From Xestospongia muta (taxonomy: Eukaryota; Porifera; Demospongiae; Haplosclerida; Petrosiidae), in NCBI GenBank assembly GCA_963693285.1, contig OY848922.1, positions 1,910,923 to 1,974,922 on the forward strand: DNA of 64,000 nt, written 5' to 3'. This document shows positions 1 to 10,055 of the stretch, one piece after another. The notes under the pieces are model-generated. The model was not told the DNA's origin. It saw nothing but the letters and a program-made list of their open reading frames with translations, and did not search any database. The first letter of the stretch is position 1, and every line of letters begins with the position of its first letter. The translations under genes were made by a program, and so were the position numbers.

Positions 1-1179
1 CAGAAGGGACCTATTTTAGATCAACCATTAGAGGAATATCGCATAGTAAGTGAATGATATGCTTGTCATGTAATAATGACAGCTGTATGGAAGCTAATGT
101 TTACAAGATAATATGTAGGAAGTGAACAGGAGTTTTGTGTGTAATTCTTACTTTTTATATCAATTCTTTTCATGCTTATAATATTACACACAGGTTCAAT
201 CTAATATTCTGGAGCCTCATTTTGTCTTGGCTAAGACTTTTTTTCCTCTTGTTTGTGACAAAGAAGGATCTACTTACACTATCATTACTGGTAAGATGTA
301 CAAATATGTGAAGAATATACTGAGGACTAAACCAGTTACCAAGGTCTCAAAGTGTCCGCTAAAGGATAATGCAATGTTTTATGCCACACAAAATATGGTT
401 CCATAATACTCACATGTATTTAACTAATAAAACAATTAGTATTAAGCATCAAAATAAATATTATTTTCTGCACAATTTCACTTAAAAAGAGTAAATTTAA
501 ACTTGTGTTTAGCAGGACAAGTGGATAAAAATATGACCTGGATTCTGATTCAAATTCAAATTCAAACACTGTTAACAAAACACCAGTACAAGGATGCACT
601 GAATATAAGAGTGTCCTTATAATAGAACTATTGGTTATGCAGTAAAAGATCATCTAGTCCTCCTCTCATTTTGACTTATAATTATTTTTAGGTGGTGGTG
701 GTCATCTATATATTCCTAATGCTGGACTTGTGACTTTGTTTGGCGCTGGGCTACATAAATTGCCATATATATTATGTCAAGAATACAAGGATAAACCAGT
801 TCGTATTAATGATGTAAGTTTAATTTAAGGGACATGTCAGCGAATCTTAAATTTTATGATAATATCCAGGACAGATTTTGTTTAGAATTAATTAACATAC
901 CACATGTCAGTAAAACACACACATATAATATTGTTACATGTGTTGGCAGTTACAGTATCATGAATTCTTATTGTTGAAACAATTTCATTGTTCTTTTCTT
1001 AGTTTTGTATTATGGAATTTATACAAGAGTGGGATAAAACTAAGCCAGGCGAAGTGAGTAATGTTGATATCGGTCTGGGTGTTCATGCTGTCATGACGAT
1101 ACCAGCTGCCAATGGAATACAACTTGCTGTTACTAAGGCCTCTTTGCCCACTATACAACAAAAGGGTACTGATCAATAA
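1..1179 (+). CDS. Short-chain dehydrogenase-like protein, 3' part (5' end outside window)
   Basis: Four exons can be read in one continuous frame: about 1-46, 195-291, 693-813 and 1003-1179, joined at GT/AG sites and ending in TAA at 1177. The first exon reads QKGPILDQPLEEYRI, the second VQSNILEPHFVLAKTFFPLV and then GSTYTIITG, and the third runs into GGGGHLYIPNAGLVTLFGAG. This order (helix ending in a fatty LAKTFFPL stretch, a GS-TIITG strand, then an AGL-containing helix) resembles the middle and end of the classical SDR Rossmann fold, which normally oxidises or reduces small molecules with NAD(P). The catalytic YxxxK appears replaced: aligning on AGL puts Leu and Asn where Tyr and Lys are expected. 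It may be an inactive or non-enzymatic SDR relative. The cofactor-binding N-terminus lies upstream of the window. Family call is moderate; specific function unknown. Confidence 0.5.
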
Positions 1180-1545
1180 ATTGTATGACTTACTGTGTGA
1201 GATTATCTTGATAATAATTTTAATGAAAATTCATTCATTTTTTTGCTATAATTTTGAGTATGAAGATAAGTTATATACTGATGTGTAAAAGTCTAGAATG
1301 CAGTATATACATCTGTTATGTATACACTTGTAAGCATACAAATTTTCAGGGTTAGCAGTTCATGTGAAATTTTATACATGCCTCTTTTTACGTGAGATTG
1401 TAAGTCTGATCATACTCTCATCTCTATAATACCTGGTTGCCACATATTATTAAAAAAGGCTTCCGTAGGTACTTCCTGTTTATTTTGGACACTCCCTACA
1501 GAAAAGCAAGTTGTTCGTTATTCACTTTTACTCAGTTAAACGACG
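1180..1545. other. Intergenic spacer
   Basis: AT-rich spacer between the SDR-like stop codon and the coiled-coil gene start. I see no exon-like reading frame. It presumably holds the 3' UTR of the first gene and the promoter of the second, but no clear TATA box or motif can be named. Confidence 0.4.
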
Positions 1546-2877
1546 ATGGCTAAAGAACTTCAACAAGCTCAAAGGGCTGCATTTACTACAAATTTCACAG
1601 CGATAAAAGACTCTATTAAGAACAGCATAGAAACAGTGAAAGATAGATTGTACGATCGTAAAGCTATCTCTAATGAGGTCAGAACAGGCAGTTTAGAGTG
1701 TTTGATCGGTGACCTTCAAAGTCGTTTACGCTCAGGTATATATGGGAACCTTTTTGACACCATGTGCCAAGTATTTGACAGCATTGAAGGATTGGATTGT
1801 CTGTCAAAAGCACTTAGAACAAGTGTGAACGAGGAGTTAGGATATAATCATTATCAGCTATATCACCATCCTCAAAGTGACTCTCAGGTCAAGGATTCTG
1901 GCCGAGCCACTGATTCATTCTTGTCTTCAGCTCTACAAGCTTCTGAATCAGATCATGATGTAGATATGGTTGCAAATAGTTTACAGAAAGGACTCAGTTT
2001 ATGTCAGCAATCACCTAGAGTTGATGACACAATTGAGAAGACTACAAAAAGAATGTTAGAACATGATAAACTAACATCTGAAGATATAATAAAGGAAGAA
2101 AACTGTTTTGTGAAGGGGAAATTAAAAATTGCACAGGATAGAACTCTCAGCTTAACAATGGAAGACCAAGCAAATACTAATATGATACAAAAGCTTTTTG
2201 AAAGAGCATCCTTAGCTGGAACAAAGTTAGAGAAAGCAGAAGTTAAAATAGCTCAACTTGAGCTAGAAAAGAAACAAATGATATGTGCTGAACAACGACA
2301 ATCAAATCACTACAAAGAACTATTTGCACAAACTAAAGGCTTACAAATGGAAGTTGAGACACTTAAGAGTCAGTTAATAGACCAGGAGAAACAAGCTGAT
2401 GACTTAAAGGAACAAAACCAACAGTTACAGGAAGGCCATGAAGATCTAAAGAAGCAAAACCAACAGTTACAGGAGCAACATGAAGAATTAAAGGAACAAA
2501 ACCAACAGTTACAGGAGCAACATGAAGAACTAAAGGAACAAAACCAACAGTTACAGGAAGGCCATGAAGATCTAAAGAAGCAAAACCAACAGTTACAGGA
2601 GCAACATGAAGAATTAAAGGAACAAAACCAACAGTTACAGGAAGGCCATGAAGATCTAAAGAAGCAAAACCAACAGTTACAGGAGCAACATGAAGAACTA
2701 AAGGAACAAAACCAACAGTTACAGGAGCAACATGAAGAATTAAAGGAACAAAACCAACAGTTACGCGAAGACCATGAAGAACTAAAGAAGCAAAAAGAAC
2801 AACTACAGGAACAATACGAAGACTTAAAGAAGCAAAACGAACAACTACAGGAACAACATGAAGACATAAAGGATTAA
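1546..2877 (+). CDS. Intronless coiled-coil protein with death-fold-like N-terminus and 14-residue repeats
   Basis: A single exon encodes 443 residues from ATG 1546 (context cgacgATGg) to TAA 2875. Residues 1-100 are predicted helical, with a pattern (KDRLYDRKAIS... then SIEGLDCLSKAL) that recalls CARD/DED/death-fold adaptor domains; this is inference from pattern, not an identified family. Residues about 185-280 are charged and helical. From about residue 287 to the end there are eleven 14-residue units of the type LKEQNQQLQEQHEE, two heptads each, which should form a long parallel coiled coil. No signal peptide or membrane segment is visible. The repeat continues in frame past the stop codon as one further unit with two nonsense changes, so the present C-terminus looks recently shortened. 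It could be an adaptor or scaffold; the specific role is unknown. Confidence 0.75.
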   Translation: MAKELQQAQRAAFTTNFTAIKDSIKNSIETVKDRLYDRKAISNEVRTGSLECLIGDLQSRLRSGIYGNLFDTMCQVFDSIEGLDCLSKALRTSVNEELGYNHYQLYHHPQSDSQVKDSGRATDSFLSSALQASESDHDVDMVANSLQKGLSLCQQSPRVDDTIEKTTKRMLEHDKLTSEDIIKEENCFVKGKLKIAQDRTLSLTMEDQANTNMIQKLFERASLAGTKLEKAEVKIAQLELEKKQMICAEQRQSNHYKELFAQTKGLQMEVETLKSQLIDQEKQADDLKEQNQQLQEGHEDLKKQNQQLQEQHEELKEQNQQLQEQHEELKEQNQQLQEGHEDLKKQNQQLQEQHEELKEQNQQLQEGHEDLKKQNQQLQEQHEELKEQNQQLQEQHEELKEQNQQLREDHEELKKQKEQLQEQYEDLKKQNEQLQEQHEDIKD

Positions 2878-2916
2878 AACCAATAGCTACAGAAGCACCA
2901 TGATCAAAGGTTAGAA
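2404..2916 (+). repeat. 42-bp coding tandem repeat (11 units plus one decayed unit)
   Basis: Tandem 42-bp units encode 14 residues each. Alternating subtypes (GHED/LKK, QHEE/LKE) show a partial 84-bp higher-order period. The last three units before the stop are more diverged (KEQLQEQYED, NEQLQEQHED). The unit after TAA 2875 is still recognisable as DNA but carries TAA and TAG in place of CAA and CAG. Confidence 0.9.
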
Positions 2917-3461
2917 TCATCATAAGAAAGTATCTATTTCAACTGAACAATACAATTATATTTACCTATAATGTTGATATTATTCAAGTACACTTTTCTA
3001 ATGTTTTTACATTATAATTCTCGGTAAGTCTTCAATTTCTTAGAAAGGAAATGCATCCTTAATCTACTAATATACATATTTCCCCTAATTTATTCTACTA
3101 TAACTATGTCATCACTGAGGATAATTTCTGTATAACTGTTTCCTGTGTTTTTATGTTAATGTTTTAACAGAAATGGTCCATTATTGAAATCAGCTCACAT
3201 ATAAAGACAATGCATATCTAATGTGTCTGCTATCAAATGTTTTGACTGTTCTTTTAATGATTTTCTATTGTTACACTTGGTTAAGTTTATGGGACTCTTA
3301 AACTATATCTTTATAATAATTATTCAATCAATTGGTTGATACAGTTCAAGTGTGCTATTAACCGGTCTTATAAACAAGTTATGATGTTACTATTTTTAGC
3401 GAGCTGCATAGTGGGTGCGGTCAATTTAAGTATGCATTATAGGCGGTTAATCTGGCGGGAA
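2917..3461. other. Intergenic spacer before RTEL1
   Basis: AT-rich sequence without an exon-like frame. It should contain the 3' UTR of the coiled-coil gene and the RTEL1 promoter. The open frame can be extended upstream to an ATG at 3336, but the protein before 3462 does not resemble RTEL1, so the later ATG is preferred. Confidence 0.4.
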
Positions 3462-4971
3462 ATGCAGTCCGACTCTGAGAGTGAAGAAGAGGTTGTTGTA
3501 ACAAAAGAAGATAAATGTCACTCTATTCGAGGCGTCCAAGTACGCTTCCCATTCACTCCCTATCAATGTCAGTTGGTCTACATGAATAAAGTAATACAAG
3601 CTCTCCAAGAGGTGAATAAAAATGGAGGAAAAGTAATATTAATTCAGCACTAGAAATCTAACGCCATCTTGGAGTCTCCCACTGGTACAGGTAAGACACT
3701 CTGCCTGCTATGTTCCACGTTAGCATGGCGGGAAGAACTTATACATCAGAATAGACAGGTTAATGATCAACAAGAAATCTGGAATGATTATTCAAAATCA
3801 GGTAGGTGGAGCTATCATAATTCATGGAGATACAATGATTGTATGATACATTGTCAGGATATATTACTGGTATTCCAAAAATTATTTATGCATCACGAAC
3901 ACATTCTCAACTCTCTCAAGCTATCCAAGAACTGAAGAATACATCGTATAGGTACAATGGATGCCATTATGGATCAGCCTTTTAATTCTCCTGTTCTCCC
4001 TTCTTAGACCCCGTGTGTCCATTATTGGATCTCGTGAACAGCTGTGCATCCATTCAGAGGTCATGAAGAAAGAAAACAATGCTGAGAAAGTTCATGCATG
4101 TCGAGCTAAAGTTCAATCCAAATCATGTGGTTACTATAACAACCTGGACAGTAAGCTCTATTATATTTAACTAATAAATGTCAATGAAATGTTTTAGTCA
4201 AAAAGTTGTCAGTTGGTCCAGAGGCTATTTTAGATATTGAGGAACTAGTTATGCTTGGTAACACAAAAAAGTAAATGTACTATTGTACACAAGAATATTT
4301 CTCTATCTCTCTCCCCACTTAGAATGTGTCCATATTATTTAGCAAGAGAGTTTAAGTCGGAGGCTGATCTAATTTTTATGCCTTACAACTACATACTGGA
4401 TATCAAAGTAAATAAGTCCTGATCTTATTTTTGTACTATTATACACACAGACTCGTCAAATGCATAATATCAATATCCAAAACACAATAGTAATACTGGA
4501 TGAGGCTCATAATATTGTCAGTTATTTGAAAAGAAAACATCTTTAATGTAATGTTTGTATCAATACTATATAGGAAAGAATATGTGAAGACTCTGTGTCC
4601 TTTGAATTGACAACTACCGATCTAGCTCACTGTATTAAAAATGTTGGTCATTTGCTTGAAAAAAAAGTAGAAGAAGCTGAGATATCTGAAGAAGGAGAAA
4701 GTATGTGTGTATATGAAATGGATGTGTGTGACACCTAATCTGTTATATAATGTTACAGCTGGTAATACAACAGAAGAAGATATCAAAGATTTTATGAATT
4801 TAAAAGGTTTGTTATAAACACTAACAACGTGTAAATAATTTACATGTACTTCGTGTACTTTTAAATTTCAAACAAATTATATTTGGTGGCATTTAATTTT
4901 GTTCTCCTGTAAATTTTAAAAATTAAGTTCCAGGAACACTTAATGTGTTCTGTTTAATAGAGTTAATGTTG

Positions 4972-5024
<53 letters not shown>

Positions 5025-6282
5025 CTTCAATTATTATATATATAGCGATGAAACAACATTTTTTATTTAGAAATGTTGCTTACTCTTGAGAAGACCTTGG
5101 ACTCAGTTCAGATGATACCTGACAAATATAATGTCACTTTAAATGGAAGGTCAGGACAAGGAAATCTACTAAACAATTTATTCAAATTATTCTAAAATTC
5201 TTTTTCCTAGTTATATCTTTGACTTTTTTAAAAGTGCAGAGATTACTACCTCAACATACAAGACTGTATTGGATCAATGTGAGAAGGTGATATCTCGACT
5301 TACATCGGGTAGTCAGTCTGTACACAGAGGAGGAATGTACCTACAGAAATTTGTGGATGCTATTAAGGTATTTTGTATCGCCATGGTAACCAATGATACC
5401 TCTCTTTTTCTCAATAGGTAGTATTCACTACAACCTGTTCAGGTAGTATGACAAGAGAGAAGATAGCCTCAGATCATTATAAAGTATTTATTAAAGAGGA
5501 AGATATGTCTTACTTAAAGAAACAACCCGATGTATGGACAACTACTAAACCTGACACTAAGAAAGACATAGGTATCTCCTTTCTCTCTCTCCCTCCTTTT
5601 ATTCATCTCACTTAGTACGTACACTGTGCTTTTGGTGTTTCAATCCTGGTCATGCTATGCGTGAATTAGAACAACAAGGAGTGAGATCTGTCATACTTAC
5701 AAGTGGAACACTCTCACCTATCACTACCTTCTCATCAGAGCTACAATTGTAAGCACAAACACTTACCATACAAAACTACACTCTAGAGCAAGTACATTTT
5801 GCTAGTAAAAGGATTCATGATTTCAACTTTCAACTATACAGTGTCAGCAGTCATTCATTTTATAATGCAATACATAAAGTTTGGACTCAAATATAATTAT
5901 ATTGATCAAGTATATGTACATGTACAAAATACATGTACATGTAAAGCTAACCAGGAACATAGTGAATTTTGCTTATGAAATACATGCATTTGGGTTTTGT
6001 TATAGTTTAATTTTTTTATAGTCAACAAGTGACCAGTACTCATATTTTTTTGTGATTGTAGGGAATTCCCCATTACACTTCAAGGTTCTCATGTTATATC
6101 TTCGAACCAAGTGTGGGTGGGTGTGGTCTCTAAAGGTTCTGATGATGCTCGTCTTAACTCTTCCTATCAGAATCGGTATGCAACACAAACAAAGTGATAA
6201 TATATTCTTTTATTCTAGATTTACAGCAAGTTATATGAATAGTTTGGGCAATTCTTTAGGTAAGTATGATATGCTATGACTT

Positions 6283-6321
<39 letters not shown>

Positions 6322-9109
6322 GTCAATTTTTCTCGTATTGTTCCACATGGTATGCTTGTATTCTTTCCATCATATGTTGTCATGGAAATGTGTATGGAAT
6401 ATTGGAAGGTATCATGTGACTTTATTGCTTCAATTTCATTGGTTGTTATAATAGGGTACTGATATGTTGACTCGTATTGAGCAATATAAACAAGTAATTA
6501 AAGAACCAAAAAAGAAAACTGCTTTTAACACTGTAAGCACTGATCATGTGACAGTCATATGACAATCATATGCATATACATTGAACCAAATCATTGTATT
6601 CTCCAGGCAATAGATACTTACTATGAGAAAGTTCGTGATCCTAAATTACAAGGAGCAGCTTTCTTTGCTGTTTGTAGAGGCAAGGTAATCATAAATATCA
6701 CAGCAGATGTGTATTGGTCTTCAATAGGTCAGTGAAGGTCTAGATTTTGCTGATGCTAATGGCCGTGCTGTTATCATCACTGGCCTACCATATCCTCCTA
6801 GAACAGAACCTAAAGTACGTCAATAACTCAAACTATCACACGGTACACAAATACTTCAGTAACTATTGTATGAAAATACACAAATTCTATAGCACTTATT
6901 ACAATAAAGTACTACACAATTAAGTACTTATTATTGTAATGATGTACATATTTTTTTATATGCAGGTACGGCTTAAGATAGAGTATTTAAAAGATGCTCG
7001 GAAAAATCCCAAGTCTCATGTAAAAAAGTTATTGTATATTTTGTAAATACTTTGTATTCTTCTTTAGGCTATATATGAAGAAGAGTGGTATCGTCAACAA
7101 GCTAGTCGAGCTGTAAATCAGGCTGTTGGTCGAGTTATACGCCATAAACATGATTATGGAGCTATTGTTTTGTGTGATGATAGGTAAGTCACATGACAAT
7201 CATGTGATCTGATAGTATAATTAGTATCTTGTTTGTTTCCATCAACAAACGTTTTAGTTTTACATCACAGTTCATTTTCCTTCTAAAATACTAAAGCAAC
7301 ACTACTACTATCATTATTTGACTCTCGTGTGATTTTTGTGTGATTATCATGTGACTTCCTTATAGATTCACTTCTCCTAAGAGTATTGCTGAACTCCCAG
7401 AGTGGTTACAACCGTTTGTTAAAAAATATGACAAATTTGGTATGGTTCAGAAAGACCTTATTGGTTTCTTTAAAGAAGCAAAGAAAATGGTACTACACAG
7501 ATCACATGATTTTCAGACATTAATCGCATGACTTTCCTCTAGTATGGTGACATAATTTCCTCTAAAGGCACGGTCAGTTCCTCCTCTACTATCTCTCAAG
7601 TAGGTGGAGGAAAGCAGGAACATCCATCTCTTGATAGTATACTAGGTCACAGTGTACGAAGTAGGAAACGTAGAGCTACTCCATTGGAAGAAGATGAGGA
7701 TATCAATGTGGAAGTGACACATCCATTTCCTGCAGGTACATTAGAATAATGTGAATAGAAAGTGACTCATGTTTCTAACATGCTGACTTTTGCTCTAACT
7801 TTTTAGCTTCATTAGCTTATATTGATTCTAATGTAAAAACAAGAGAGAAAGATTTTTTAACATCATTAAGACATTCTGAGGTTTGTGGGTGTGGCTATTT
7901 ATTGAAACCACACCTCTTTATAATGTGGTGTCGTTTGTTTAGTTGAAACCTTTACAACCTCATCATGTTAGAATCCGTCCATCGACAGCTATTATTCCTG
8001 CGTCATCTTCATTCTTAGAGGTATGGTAATAGATGAACATTGGATAAAACAGAAAACAATTAGATAATCGGATGAATAAATTACTATATCTTGTCTCTAA
8101 CAGTTACAAAATACATCACTGACTTGTCAACCAGTACCTTCCACTAGTGAACGATGTCCTGATATGCCAGTGAAGAAAAAGATAATTATAACTGATAAGG
8201 TAGTTCATCATTAGAACAGCAGTACATGTTATCTACAATTGACATCTATAGTGAATTCTCTTTATATTAGAAACTTTTGAGGATTTCTTAATGCAGTCGT
8301 TGAGCAATACAATAAGGCATTACTTTCTAGTAATGCCTTATTGTATTGCTCAACGACTTTAATTTATAAGATGGTCTTAATTTAGAGTGTTCTCTTCACT
8401 ATATCTACTATATTGCTATCATTGGAGGACACAATGAATTATGGATACCCTCTATAGTTAAGGACACTTGTTCTAGTATCAAATGCTAATGCTTAGTGTA
8501 TTACTCAACTCTGTATCAAAAACATGTTTATACTAAGGGACAGTTTTAAGGTCCCAGAATGATCTCACTGCACAAGTGATTATAATGCTTGTACATTTGT
8601 TTAGATGCAATCTTCAGTGACATCAAACAAAGAAATAAAAGCTAAAGAATTTCTTGTACAACTGAAACAATCGCTTAGTAACGATTCCTTTCAGACATTT
8701 AAAACACTAATTGCTAACTACAAACAAGTGAGCAAATAGTAGTATATTGCACATGTTGTGACAAATATTGTGTGTATCATGCTACACTGCTAAAAACTGC
8801 TCTCAATTAATTTAAATAATATTTCTTTCCCACACTTAGACTGGTGCTATTGATGTGTTCCTAGATGGGCTAAGACAAATATTTCGTCATCCTTCTAGTT
8901 TCCACTTATTTCATGGTCAGTTATTTAACACCAGTACATTATATGTGTGTTTTAATATTACCATACACTGTAATTACATGTTTTGAAAACTCCAGTCATA
9001 ATGTACATGTACATCTCTACCATTAGGCATGGTTCGGTACATAAGAACTCAGCATATGGACAGTTTTAAGGAAACTTATAAAGTTCACACTGGCCGTCCT
9101 CATGAATAG
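3462..9109 (+). CDS. RTEL1: RTEL1-type Fe-S superfamily 2 DNA helicase
   Basis: A multi-exon gene starting [11 protein letters not shown] at 3462 and ending GRPHE-TAG at 9107. RTEL1 is a 5'-3' XPD-family helicase that unwinds D-loops and telomeric T-loops in the nucleus. Visible elements in order: [14 protein letters not shown]-motif region; Walker [11 protein letters not shown] (from about 3670); [11 protein letters not shown] motif Ia; Fe-S cluster cysteines ([30 protein letters not shown]); DEAH box in [10 protein letters not shown] (about 4490); TSGTLSP (about 5700); [12 protein letters not shown] (about 6675-6755); and [14 protein letters not shown], motif VI (about 7120). After the helicase core come a low-conservation region and a harmonin-homology-like helical domain ([13 protein letters not shown], then [11 protein letters not shown]). 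No C-terminal RING or PIP box is visible, so it corresponds to a short RTEL1. Introns are small; one is only 42 nt (3612-3653, needed to skip an in-frame TAG). Confidence 0.92.
3612..3653 (+). other. RTEL1: 42-nt ultrashort intron in RTEL1
   Basis: The exon ends ...QALQE at gag/GTGAAT and resumes at cactAG/aaatctaacgcc as [15 protein letters not shown]. Removing these 42 nt restores the RTEL1 reading. Retaining them would reach the TAG at 3651. An alternative AG at aattcAG keeps the stop, so the cactAG site is chosen. Confidence 0.8.
4973..5020. repeat. (AT)n microsatellite in RTEL1 intron
   Basis: An uninterrupted run of AT dinucleotides lies in the intron before the exon that begins near 5071 ([13 protein letters not shown]). 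Confidence 0.95.
6284..6320 (+). repeat. (CT)n microsatellite forming a 3' splice-site polypyrimidine tract in RTEL1
   Basis: A CT dinucleotide run ends directly in AG (6321-6322), the acceptor of the exon reading [20 protein letters not shown]. The same arrangement recurs in UBR4 on the other strand. Confidence 0.9.
8295..8358. repeat. Perfect 30-bp stem, 4-nt loop hairpin in RTEL1 intron
   Basis: The left arm 8295-8324 (starting agtcgttgagcaatac) and right arm 8329-8358 are exact reverse complements around a 4-nt loop. Flanks out to about 8247 and 8405 retain weaker complementarity (tatagtgaa... against ...ttcactata), which suggests a small palindromic transposon remnant of the MITE type. 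It sits in the intron upstream of the RTEL1 harmonin-like exon. Confidence 0.9.
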
Positions 9110-10055
9110 ATTGAGTGTGCAGGTCAGTTTATTTTAAATGCTTGTCCTTATCTACTACTGCTTACCACATGTACCTTGACATGACATATCTTATCATGTT
9201 AATTTATTGACTGCCCTGGTGGCTATTTGCTCCCAATTCATGTATACATGTACATCAATGCTTGTTTACATGTACAACATATGCTTGTTTACTTGTACAA
9301 CATGTACATATAAACATGTCATTAGTTGTACACAATATAATATTTAAATTGTATGTGGTATATCTATTATAATTATAACAATTCAATATCATATATTTGT
9401 TTGAACATTAACTGAAATCACCCTATGTTTACATGTAATACATGTAATGTTAAAACCACTGCTAGAAGGCATATGCATATTTGCATCATGATATACCACC
9501 TGCTAGTGTTTAGAGGTTTATGAACCTTCAGTAATAATACCATTATTAATATCTATGGTTTTATATTACATAGTTATATAATGTTAATCAACAATTGTTG
9601 ATTTTGTGATGATTAATGAGTAAATGACTTAACTATATGTGTCTCACTTGGTATAATTGTGGTTTAATTAAAGGGCCGCCCACTAAACAATCTCATTGTT
9701 ACTGACAAGGAAGCCCAACCCTCATTAACAATTGACAAATCATGATATCAAATTATATTGAAATTTACAATTGATCAAAACAAATTATCTTACAATACAA
9801 AGTAATTATACAAAAATAATTAATTGTTAAATAATTACAGGATGATCCTCTTGATTAAACAGTATAATTTAAATTAATGCAGACAATTCATTGATAACAC
9901 TCAAAATCATACACAATAGCTCACTAGTATTCACAGACATGTACAATATATATATTGATCAGGTAATTAAACCAAACTATAAGAAACCCTTTAAATCCTG
10001 AGTAGGCAATAAGCGATGCTATTTAATTAACCCCATTATTACAGGGTCATCACCT
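9110..10055. other. Convergent intergenic region between RTEL1 and the UBL-Rcat gene
   Basis: AT-rich with repeated acatgtacat motifs near 9230-9330. No exon-like frame or RNA gene was found. Both flanking genes end here, so the region is 3' UTR and spacer. Confidence 0.5.

Noticed and set aside
2363..2923. Long open frames on the minus strand across the coiled-coil repeat
   Set aside because: They mirror the 42-bp repeat, giving periodic Ser/Cys/Phe or Val/Gly/Phe patterns. The plus strand has the start context, coiled-coil logic and a unique N-terminal domain.
3336..3461. Upstream ATG extending RTEL1 by 42 residues with a hydrophobic stretch
   Set aside because: The added sequence (MMLLFLASCIVGAV) does not fit a nuclear helicase, while [10 protein letters not shown] at 3462 runs straight into the conserved helicase start.
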